From: Flavobacteriaceae bacterium MAR_2009_75
Lineage (GTDB): Bacteria > Bacteroidota > Bacteroidia > Flavobacteriales > Flavobacteriaceae
Assembly: GCA_002813285.1 (NCBI GenBank)
Contig: PHTZ01000001.1
Location: 4,525,501-4,589,500 of the forward strand
Direction: 5' to 3'
DNA length: 64,000 nt
Shown here: positions 17,924 to 25,022 of the stretch, piece by piece
Numbering within the stretch: position 1 is the stretch's first letter
Layout: every line of letters begins with the position of its first letter
Notes under the pieces: generated by a model
Told to the model about the DNA's origin: nothing
Databases searched by the model: none
Seen by the model: the letters and a program-made list of their open reading frames with translations, nothing else
Program-made: the position numbers and the translations under genes

Positions 17924-18844
17924 TTACTCGATAGGAATCCATTCATATCTATTTTTACTTTCTCTAAGTTTACCCATACCGGGAAACTTAATGTGAGCAG
18001 CTGCAATAGTTGTTTTTTTACGCGTTAGAGCTTTGTATACTTTCTGTCGTTGGCGCCTTCCTTTTTCCATATCCATATCATAATAATCATCAAGATTTGG
18101 CAATACGAATTGTATTTCTTTGATATGTACCATATCTCCCCAAAACAGAATTTTATTAGCGCTACTTTTTAGTAAGTAAGCTGTATGGCCGGGAGTATGA
18201 CCTACTAGAGGGACCGTTTTTATACCGGGAAATATAGTTTTAGAACCTTTAAAAGTCTTTATTCTGTCTTTATATAAATCTAGTATTACTTGTTCTTTTA
18301 GAAAAAAAGCGCGTTCCATTTCTTTCATTCCCTCAAGATTCTTAGTATCGGTATAATAGTTATATTCAAGTTCGTTTAAATGAATAAGAGCATTTGGAAA
18401 CACAATTTTATTATCAATCGATAGTCCTCCGGAATGATCCGCATGCACATGAGTTAGTAGTATATCTGTGATATCCTTGGGTTGGTACCCCGCCATTCTT
18501 AAACTTTCTACCAGTTTTCCTGCGGAGTCCATATTTAAAAAATCTCCCGCTCCGGCATCAACCAATATTTTTTTGTTCCTTAACAGAATTAAAAATGCAT
18601 TGACTTGAATGTTTACCGGGTTTTCTACCTTAGACTTATAAAGCAAACTATCAATTTGGCCCGAATGTTCCTCTTTTAATAATTTAAAGGCATCTGTCGG
18701 CACAACACCGTCAGATAATGATATAACTTCTACCTCTCCGATTTGGGTTACAAATGGGTCTTGTTTTTCTTGTGCCAAAGATTTTGCACTTAGTAACTGA
18801 ACTATACTACATAATAGTAATGCTCTATTTAAAATTGCTCTCAT
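17924..18844 (-). CDS. Secreted MBL-fold metallo-hydrolase
   Basis: 306 residues with a signal peptide ending SLAQ (about residue 24). The metal motif LLTHVHADHSGGL (HxHxDH) is at about residues 128-140. GHTPGHTAYLL and the final AAHIKFPGMG supply further metal ligands. This is the lactonase-like subgroup of the metallo-beta-lactamase fold; substrate unknown. It lies 82 bp downstream of an alpha/beta hydrolase gene on the same strand, probably in one operon under the divergently placed TetR-type operator. Confidence 0.85.
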   Translation of the reverse strand: MRAILNRALLLCSIVQLLSAKSLAQEKQDPFVTQIGEVEVISLSDGVVPTDAFKLLKEEHSGQIDSLLYKSKVENPVNIQVNAFLILLRNKKILVDAGAGDFLNMDSAGKLVESLRMAGYQPKDITDILLTHVHADHSGGLSIDNKIVFPNALIHLNELEYNYYTDTKNLEGMKEMERAFFLKEQVILDLYKDRIKTFKGSKTIFPGIKTVPLVGHTPGHTAYLLKSSANKILFWGDMVHIKEIQFVLPNLDDYYDMDMEKGRRQRQKVYKALTRKKTTIAAAHIKFPGMGKLRESKNRYEWIPIE

Positions 18845-18926
18845 TTTTATTTAATATTCAATTAGTTAGGGTATGATGACCTATTACTTATGCAGTCGAC
18901 AGTAATTTGTTTTAAGCCTTTTTTAA

Positions 18927-19889
18927 TTACTCTAAAGCATTCATAAAATCTCGGATTTTTGATATTATCTCATCTCCATTTTCTTCAAGAGCAAAATGTC
19001 CGGTATCATAAATATTATAGTCTATTTTCTTAACATCTTTCTTAAATGCCTCTGCACCGCTTTCCGGAAAGTATTCATCATTTTTACCCCAAACTACTAA
19101 AACGGGTGGTTGGTGCTCTCTTAAATACTGTTGCCATTTGGGATACAATTCTAAATTACTTTGATAGTCGTACCATAAATCTAAATTTACCTGGTGTGCG
19201 TTAGGCCGTGACATTCGTAAGTAATCTAAATGCCACGTATCAGGATTGATGTTTTCAGCATTTCTAGTTCCGTGGGTATATTGCCATTTTAAGCCCTCTA
19301 GCGTAAATGCCGGTAGCAAAGCATTTTCGGTACTTTCATTGCGGTTTTTCCAAAATGCTTTAATACCTGCCCAGGCTTCACCGATACCCTCTTCATAAGC
19401 GTTGCCATTTTGTGTAATAATCGCGGTTACTTTTTCGGGGTTCGTAGTAGCAATTCTGAAACCGATAGGGGCCCCATAATCTTGCATCATTATGGCATAG
19501 GAGTCCAATCCCTTTAATTTAATAAATGACTGCATGGTGTGGGCCATATGATCAAAGGTGTACTCATATTCTTCAGGAGAAGGAAAATCACTATTGCCAA
19601 AACCCGGATAATCTGGAGCGATTAGGTGAAATTCATCGCCGAGTTGATCGAGCACTTTTCTGTACTGATGTGAAGATGACGGGTAACCGTGTAACAATAA
19701 TATTGTTGGTTTACTTGCATCCCCGACTTCCCGATAAGCAATTGATAATCCGTCAACTACGATATTTCTGTATTTAATTTGATTCATTTTATTTTCAGTT
19801 TTTATTATCTTTTTTGTGTCGCCTATGTTGTTTGTACAGCCCATAATTAGTGCTAAACCTATCATGTGAATCCATTTCGCTTTTTTCAT
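18927..19889 (-). CDS. Alpha/beta hydrolase, epoxide hydrolase/haloalkane dehalogenase-like lipoprotein
   Basis: The core motifs are LLLHGYPSSSHQYRK (oxyanion hole), MMQDYGAPIGFRIA (nucleophile elbow with Asp in place of Ser, as in epoxide hydrolases and dehalogenases), VVWGKNDEYFP (acid region) and YDTGHFALEE (catalytic His). The N-terminus MKKAKWIHMIGLALIMGC looks like a lipoprotein signal. The Asp nucleophile argues for C-halogen or epoxide hydrolysis rather than esterase activity. A perfect TetR-type operator lies about 33 bp upstream, so TetR control is likely. Confidence 0.85.
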   Translation of the reverse strand: MKKAKWIHMIGLALIMGCTNNIGDTKKIIKTENKMNQIKYRNIVVDGLSIAYREVGDASKPTILLLHGYPSSSHQYRKVLDQLGDEFHLIAPDYPGFGNSDFPSPEEYEYTFDHMAHTMQSFIKLKGLDSYAIMMQDYGAPIGFRIATTNPEKVTAIITQNGNAYEEGIGEAWAGIKAFWKNRNESTENALLPAFTLEGLKWQYTHGTRNAENINPDTWHLDYLRMSRPNAHQVNLDLWYDYQSNLELYPKWQQYLREHQPPVLVVWGKNDEYFPESGAEAFKKDVKKIDYNIYDTGHFALEENGDEIISKIRDFMNALE

Positions 19890-19921
19890 ATCATTAACTT
19901 GTAGTTTTATAGTTGTTAATA

Positions 19922-19935
19922 ACCGAACGTTCGGT
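19922..19935. promoter_or_regulatory. TetR-type operator upstream of the hydrolase gene
   Basis: ACCGAACGTTCGGT is a perfect 14-bp palindrome between the tetR-like gene and the hydrolase gene it probably controls. A near-identical copy precedes tetR itself at 20551. Confidence 0.75.
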
Positions 19936-19956
19936 AAAATACTAGGGTAAATTTTT

Positions 19957-20520
19957 TTATTCTTTGGTATACATGGCTTCGATATGAGTTAAGGAATTAA
20001 TAAAAATATTGGGGTTATTAAATCCCCTAGATACGATCAGGCTACCTTGAATATCAATAAGCACTTGAGTTGCTTTTTCTTTTGCTGCTGACTGACTTAA
20101 GTCAAATGCCAATCCGATATTTGTAAAGGCATCCACCCAATCTGACATAGAATCATTAATCAGTTGATGAAATACCTCTATTCCAGATTGCATTGAGAAG
20201 GCTTGTAAAAGACAAGGGGTGTTGCCATCATCGTATAATTTCTTTATGGATTGCAATCCATTTTTAAGTCGTTCTTCTGGAGGGTGTGATGGATCGGTTA
20301 ACGTATTGAAAACATATTGCTCTACCCATTCATTGATATTCAGCAATACAGCTTTTGCCATCTCTTCTTTTCCTTTCGGGAACCGATGGTATAAGCTTGC
20401 TTTTTTTAATCCGGTAACTACTGCTAATTCAGCCAAGCTAGTACCTTCATATCCTTTCTCCTTAAAAAGTTTTGCAAAGCCATTAAGCATCTCTTGCTCT
20501 TCTATCTTTTGTGGTCTCAT
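19957..20520 (-). CDS. TetR/AcrR-family transcriptional regulator
   Basis: 187 residues with the N-terminal TetR HTH (KLFKEKGYEGTSLAELAVVTGLKKASLYHRFPKGKEEM, about residues 17-54) and a C-terminal ligand domain with TetR_C-like helices. It is the first gene of a same-strand group with the hydrolase and MBL-fold genes. Two palindromes of the form ACCRAACGTTCGGT, one before this gene and one before the hydrolase, are its likely operators, giving autorepression plus repression of the hydrolases. Confidence 0.92.
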   Translation of the reverse strand: MRPQKIEEQEMLNGFAKLFKEKGYEGTSLAELAVVTGLKKASLYHRFPKGKEEMAKAVLLNINEWVEQYVFNTLTDPSHPPEERLKNGLQSIKKLYDDGNTPCLLQAFSMQSGIEVFHQLINDSMSDWVDAFTNIGLAFDLSQSAAKEKATQVLIDIQGSLIVSRGFNNPNIFINSLTHIEAMYTKE

Positions 20521-20550
20521 ACTGCAAATGTATAAATCGAAAAGTATTTT

Positions 20551-20564
20551 ACCAAACGTTCGGT
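20551..20564. promoter_or_regulatory. TetR-type operator upstream of tetR
   Basis: ACCAAACGTTCGGT, 31 bp upstream of the regulator start, differs at one base from the perfect palindrome at 19922 and extends to TTACC/GGTAA outside. Confidence 0.7.
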
Positions 20565-20669
20565 AATTATTTTTTGAAGTATTGTTACTAGATATAGGAG
20601 GTGGTCAAATCGGGTAGGGCGACCTACAAACTTTTTTAGACCTGGTTAATCCTTTAGAAATTACCTGCA

Positions 20670-20697
20670 TAAAAACAAAAAGCCCCATTAAGGGGCT
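20670..20697 (-). terminator. Rho-independent terminator on the minus strand
   Basis: AGCCCC-ATTAA-GGGGCT forms a 6-bp GC-rich stem; read on the minus strand it is followed by TTTTTGTTTTT. It ends the GNAT transcript before tetR. It lies within a segment that recurs near 33285. Confidence 0.75.
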
Positions 20698-20762
20698 CAT
20701 AATTGTTCAATCCAGGAACTGTGTAAGGGCTTGTGCAACGGTTACTTTTGATGTAGGCCGTT

Positions 20763-21251
20763 TTATTTTTTTAAGTCTTTATACATAATATAGGTGTCAA
20801 CTAAGCCCAATTTAGAGTGTTTAAATCCTCTCGGTGTAGTTCCAATTATTTCAAAGCCATACTTTTTCCATAATTCCACTGCACCTGTATTCGTACTTAC
20901 TACAATATTGAATTGAATACCCTCATATCTATTTTCCCTTGCTATTTTAATAGAATGTTCACAAAGTTTTTTTCCAATTCCTCTTCCGTGCGAATTTGGG
21001 TTCACCATATAACTGCAATTTGCAATGTGATTTCCTAAATCAATTTGATTGGGCTTAATGATATACGTTCCGAGTATTTGTCCATTTTCTTCCATTACAT
21101 AAGTTTCCATGTAATCTGCAAACCAATGTTTTTTTAAATCCGTTTTTGGTGTATTTGGACTGAATACATAAGTGTCTCCTGTTTCAATCACTTTTGAGAA
21201 TATTTCCCAAACCTTATCAATATCAGTTTCTATTGCTTTTCTAATATTCAA
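20763..21251 (-). CDS. GNAT-family N-acetyltransferase
   Basis: 162 residues with the GNAT acetyl-CoA loop NSHGRGIGKKLCEHSIKIAR at about residues 90-109 and the following VVSTNTGAVELWKKYGFEIIGTTPRGF, typical of phosphinothricin acetyltransferase-like members. Substrate unknown. The unit looks like a degraded cassette: GATGTAGGC at 20750 left of the stop and GCCTACCAC at 21271 right of the start share the complementary six bases GTAGGC/GCCTAC, and a family B repeat follows. Confidence 0.88.
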   Translation of the reverse strand: MNIRKAIETDIDKVWEIFSKVIETGDTYVFSPNTPKTDLKKHWFADYMETYVMEENGQILGTYIIKPNQIDLGNHIANCSYMVNPNSHGRGIGKKLCEHSIKIARENRYEGIQFNIVVSTNTGAVELWKKYGFEIIGTTPRGFKHSKLGLVDTYIMYKDLKK

Positions 21252-21270
21252 TTTGCTCGTTTCTTAAATT

Positions 21271-21587
21271 GCCTACCACAAGGGACTATGCGTAGTCATG
21301 TGATTGAATTTTCGTTGCCTAAGGTACATAAAAAGGAAAAATATAGGGGAGCATACCAGATTGCATATAGCGTCCTGATATGTCGAGTAGTTGAGCCGTT
21401 GCGGCGGTTCTGGCAAATAGTCCACTTATCCTACGACCCTTGCATTCTGGCATAGCGCTGTGTTATCACGAATTCCTTATTGAAAATAGAAACCACATGA
21501 GTAAATCCAAAAGATTTGGCGGACTCAACAAATACGCCCAAACCACTAAATTTAGCGCTTTATGCCCTATTTGCTATAGGCGTTGTT
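21271..21587 (-). repeat. Two degenerate attC-like repeats (families B and C) in tandem
   Basis: 21271-21381 carries the family B pattern (GGGACTATGCGTAGTCATG, then ATTGCATATAGC), with its right triplet changed to GTCCTGATATG. 21455-21587 carries the right half of family C: ATTATCACGAATTCC-like start, AAAAGATTTGGCGG, and GCCCTATTTGCTATAGGC before GTTGTTGG. The last triplet at 21585 borders the amidohydrolase unit. The 21382-21454 part contains CTTATCCTACGACCCTTGCA, a phrase repeated near 36300. No gene is seen in this 354-bp gap. Confidence 0.55.
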
Positions 21588-21605
21588 GGTGTACGTTTTA
21601 ATTTA

Positions 21606-22955
21606 CTATTCTGCTGAATACCGTTTCCCATCTTTATAAACTATTTTTACACTTCTTATATTTTCAATATTTTCTAATGGGTTTTTGGTTAAAATAACTA
21701 AATCAGCTTGCTTGCCAATTGAAATTGAACCATGAGTTTTATCAATTCCGATTACCATGGCATTATTCAAAGTTGCTGCTCTGATGGCATCAATTTCAGT
21801 AAGACCAGATTCAACAAGAAACCGAATCTCATCTTGAACCCACTTTATTGCCCGCGTAAAATCGGTTCCGGCTGAAATGGTAACCCCATTAATATAGGCA
21901 GCCTTTGTTATGTTATTAACCCATTTATTCATAGCGGGAATGTTCATTTTAGTCCTCGCTTGTGCCATATTACTCTTTGGGTTCATTTTTTGCTCATTCT
22001 TTTCAGCATCCTTATTTTCAGTTTGAACTCTTTTCCAAGCTGAGATTGTTGGTTCGAATATAGTTCCATTCGATTTCATTGATTGGAGTAAATCAACATA
22101 TACATTAGATAAGGCGTTAGCATTTTCAAAATCTTGAATTGGTATAAAATTACGTATCGCATCATTAAATGAATTAGGAACTGTTTCAGCCTTTTCCGTT
22201 ATCATTCCAACACCATGTGATATAGCATCCACATTTGCCTTTACTGCGTCACTTGGTTTACTTGGAAAAGTAGCTGAGTGGCTCCAAACTTTCAATCCTT
22301 GATTATGAGCTTCTTCCGAAATCTTTTTAAGTAAATCGGGTGAAATTGAAGCATAGGCCTTAATTCCAGTTACTCCGATTTCCCTTGCTTCGGAAATTAC
22401 CTCCCTCAGGTTAGTATCATCCTTTACAACCCTCATCCATGGAGCTTCTCCTGGGTTAATTCCCTTGTTTGCAAACTTTGTACGAGGGTCTTCTAGAAAT
22501 TCCGGACCAAAGAACGTCGCGGAATAATATATATTGGGAGATAGCATTGTTCCGTTTGCTATATTTTTATTAAGCTTTTGATATATTCTGGCGTCGCCAC
22601 CCATATCCCTTAAAGAGGTAACCCCAGAAAATAAAAGTTTTTTTAAATCAGCATTTCTATTTTGATTGGCAAAAAGATGAACATGCCCATCGATTAGACC
22701 CGGAATAATATAATGACCCGTCATATCAATAATTTCAACATTCGTTGGAATTTGCTGTGAATTGCTCGAGAAAACAGATTTTATTTTGTCATTACTAATA
22801 ATGATTGTCATATTCTCTAATGACTTGGATTTTTCCACATCGATCAATGTAATATTGGTAAATGCAGTTGCTTTGGAATCGTTTGCCTGAGCTTCGCAGT
22901 TTGGTATAACAATAATGAAGAAAAATAGTATGCAAACATTTTTAAAGCTTTTCAT
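21606..22955 (-). CDS. Secreted metal-dependent amidohydrolase
   Basis: 449 residues with a signal peptide (to about NCEAQA). The amidohydrolase fold is shown by IIPGLIDGHVHLFANQ (HxH metal motif, about residue 90), KAYASISPDLL (carbamylated Lys region), VWSHSATF and DAISHGVGM (His ligands), SAGTDFT (catalytic Asp) and the C-terminal GSISIGKQADLVIL. This resembles imidazolonepropionase-like or prolidase-like secreted members. Substrate unknown. It is a probable cassette: GTTGGTGTAC at 21585 and GTACGCCAAC at 22979 are reverse complements except for one base. Confidence 0.88.
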   Translation of the reverse strand: MKSFKNVCILFFFIIVIPNCEAQANDSKATAFTNITLIDVEKSKSLENMTIIISNDKIKSVFSSNSQQIPTNVEIIDMTGHYIIPGLIDGHVHLFANQNRNADLKKLLFSGVTSLRDMGGDARIYQKLNKNIANGTMLSPNIYYSATFFGPEFLEDPRTKFANKGINPGEAPWMRVVKDDTNLREVISEAREIGVTGIKAYASISPDLLKKISEEAHNQGLKVWSHSATFPSKPSDAVKANVDAISHGVGMITEKAETVPNSFNDAIRNFIPIQDFENANALSNVYVDLLQSMKSNGTIFEPTISAWKRVQTENKDAEKNEQKMNPKSNMAQARTKMNIPAMNKWVNNITKAAYINGVTISAGTDFTRAIKWVQDEIRFLVESGLTEIDAIRAATLNNAMVIGIDKTHGSISIGKQADLVILTKNPLENIENIRSVKIVYKDGKRYSAE

Positions 22956-23064
22956 TTGTATGTCTTTAGAATGTTAGTGTACGCCAACGCCGCGCTATGT
23001 CCGGCGGATTTTATGGAAATATAGCAAAATCACCATAAATATGCCATGGTAATCTGGCTTCCGC

Positions 23065-23936
23065 TTAATGCAATGGCATGTTTCGTAACGAGTCCGCGCG
23101 AGCGGACGTGCTGTCAGTGATTTTGCGGTATTGGGAATAAAATCTGCTAATGCCGATGTCTAATAAAGCAAGGTATTTCAGCGCACTGTAGAAGTTATCC
23201 GAGAAATCAGTGTTTTCGGTTGCCTCAATAAAATTTAGTCTTGTGAATTCATCAGCCAATCTTTCTTTAGTGTCTACTTTTTCTTTAAGTCCACCAAATG
23301 ATAAATACAGTTCTATTAAGTCGTTAGCATGATATTGGCCTCCTTGTAATCTTCGATTTGGCTCATCAATTGTATATACCTCCATTTCAGGTACTGCTGA
23401 AGTCATCTCATTAATCATAGAGCTGAAAACAGTCTCAATTTGTCTTCTTAGATTCCAAGGAACTTGTCGTGTATTAAGAACTAACATCCTGTAAATAAGA
23501 CTGTTTAACTTTCTTGCAATCCAAAATTCAACTCGAACTTTTAAATCAACCGAAGCTCCATCTTCCATCGCCTCGTTTAATGCAGTGGTTCGTTGCATAC
23601 CATCAATGATGGTTAGATTTCCATCTTCTACCTCATTAACCAATTCTGCTAAAGCCTAAAGTGAAATTTTATTTACACCTTTGAACTCCTCATTATTGAC
23701 AACCAACCCTAAAACTATCGGTGGGAGAATCGTATTGGCTTTAATATCCTTAACCATTTGTTTTCTAATTCTCATAGCTGAACTGGACTTTAAAGATTCT
23801 CTTTGCCCCTTTATTCCCCCTTATACTAGTAAATATCTTGGATAAGTTCGAGGGAATCAGAAATTGACATTTCCGACATAATAAAATAACAGTCGGTTCT
23901 CTCGTCTTTTAATATTGATGTATTCTCTAATTTCAT
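23065..23936 (-). pseudogene. Broken ParB-superfamily (DGQHR/DUF262-like) protein gene
   Basis: The largest open part (23065-23643) contains LTIIDGMQRTTALNEAM, a DGQ.R-type motif of the ParB/sulfiredoxin superfamily found in DNA-modification and defence proteins. Upstream in the same frame, past a TAG stop at 23656-23658, the sequence continues with MRIRKQMVKDIKANTILPP. Another frame break lies near 23820, and the likely original start MKLENTSILKDER is at 23936. The C-terminus also stops abruptly in repeat-like sequence. At least two lesions make it a pseudogene. Confidence 0.65.
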
Positions 23937-23954
23937 ATTGTTATTTTCAATAGG

Positions 23955-24291
23955 GCACAACGGTTGGGCTCATATGTTTGTTTCTTGCGTTGAAGATAAG
24001 ATATTTAGAATAATCAATTAGTTAAAAAGGAAGCGTGATTTCTAAATTGGAGTAGTGAAATAAATAAAATTAAAATAAGTCATAACCAAACCTTAAAAAG
24101 AAGTATTAAAACCTGTGACGGTCTTATGAAAGCATCACATCGTATAGCAAGCGGAGCTTAGAAAAGGTGTATCACAAATAGGATGTGTAGCAAGTTATTT
24201 TAAAAGAAAAAAAGTGGTTTAAGGCAAAAGGAAATACTAATTAGCTTTAGAGAACTGGCTTAGTGTTTTTTATAGGAGCCATAGTTGTGTG
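23955..24291 (-). repeat. Long attC-like repeat left of the ParDE pair's 3' side
   Basis: The ends are GCACAAC (23955) and GTTGTGTG (24284). The inner arms GGCTCATATG and TATAGGAGCC are near-complementary. The left part (GGCTCATATGTTTGTTTC and on to AAGATATTTAGAATAAT) recurs at about 32910-32970. At about 337 bp it is longer than a normal attC, so it may hold an insertion. No gene is seen in it. Confidence 0.5.
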
Positions 24292-24297
24292 CAGTTT

Positions 24298-24597
24298 TTA
24301 TTCGGATATTCTTTTCTTTAAATCCATTCTTTCGTGTAATATTCTCGTTATTTCGATATAATTTTTTTCCAATGTTCTGTAGAAAATTATATGTCGATTT
24401 GTTTTCAATCCGAGAAGATGATTTGATATTCCGTCATAGTTTTTTCCTAAATCAGGATTTTCGGCTATCTCTTGGCAGTTAGAAATAAGATTATCGAAAT
24501 ATTTGTCAGCTTGTTTTTCCGACCAAACTTCAAATGTATAATTCCAAATTTTAGACAAATCCTCGACAGCTTTATTGGTCAGTTTGTATTCAGCCAT
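24298..24597 (-). CDS. parE: RelE/ParE-family toxin
   Basis: 99 residues with the ParE pattern: YKLTNKAVEDLSKIWNYTFEVWSEKQADKYF at the N-terminus, NPDLGKNYDGI in the middle and HIIFYRTLEKNYIEITRILHERMDL at the C-terminus. The start overlaps the end of the upstream antitoxin by 8 bp, the normal order for ParDE. ParE toxins poison DNA gyrase, RelE toxins cleave mRNA; the ILHERMD ending favours ParE. It is probably functional, as both genes are intact and an operator is present. Confidence 0.88.
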   Translation of the reverse strand: MAEYKLTNKAVEDLSKIWNYTFEVWSEKQADKYFDNLISNCQEIAENPDLGKNYDGISNHLLGLKTNRHIIFYRTLEKNYIEITRILHERMDLKKRISE

Positions 24598-24841
24598 TCA
24601 AGTGCTTTTTCGCCTTTAAAGATTCAAGATGTTTTTTTGGGTCAAAGTCGTGTGCTATTCCGCTATCAATTCCTTCTTGTATTGCTGTTTTCAGAGCAAT
24701 TACTTTATTTTCTTCTTCTTCTAAAAGTCTTAATCCAGCGCGAATAACCTCACTTACGTTTTTAAATCGTCCTTCACTTATTCGGCTTTGAACGAATTGG
24801 TCAAAATAATTTCCGAGCGATATTGATGTGTTTTTGTTCAT
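24590..24841 (-). CDS. parD: ParD-like antitoxin
   Basis: From the ATG at 24841 the product begins MNKNTSISLGNYFDQFVQ, followed by GRFKNVSEVIRAGLRLLEEEE, the ribbon-helix-helix of ParD/CopG antitoxins. The C-terminal half ending HFDPKKHLESLKAKK-like basic sequence would bind the toxin. The frame opens at 24901 but the extra 20 residues are hydrophobic and cross the operator, so 24841 is chosen. The perfect dyad at 24863 lies 22 bp upstream and is a likely autoregulation site. Confidence 0.88.
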   Translation of the reverse strand: MNKNTSISLGNYFDQFVQSRISEGRFKNVSEVIRAGLRLLEEEENKVIALKTAIQEGIDSGIAHDFDPKKHLESLKAKKHLNG

Positions 24842-24862
24842 TTGAATTATTAATTTTTTCAA

Positions 24863-24883
24863 AAATACCAAAAATTGGTATTT
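24863..24883. promoter_or_regulatory. Probable ParD operator
   Basis: A perfect inverted repeat with 9-bp arms (AAATACCAA / TTGGTATTT) and a 3-bp spacer, just upstream of the parD start. Position and symmetry fit a ribbon-helix-helix operator. Confidence 0.7.
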
Positions 24884-24905
24884 AAGCAAAATTTTTCTCA
24901 AATTA

Positions 24906-25015
24906 CCTACAACAAGGGACTTTGCGTAGTCATGTGATTGAATTTTCGTTGCCTAAGGTACATAAAAAGGAAAAAATACAAGGGAGCATACCAGATTGCA
25001 TATAGGCGTTGGTAT
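24906..25015 (-). repeat. attC-like repeat, family B
   Basis: Runs from CCTACAAC through AAGGGACTTTGCGTAGTC to ATTGCATATAGGCGTTGGT. It is nearly identical in its central 75 bp to the copy at 21271. The copper operon lies to its right, but no complement of its GTTGGTATTTC end (25008) was found at the far end of that operon. Confidence 0.6.
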
Positions 25016-25022
25016 TTCATAT

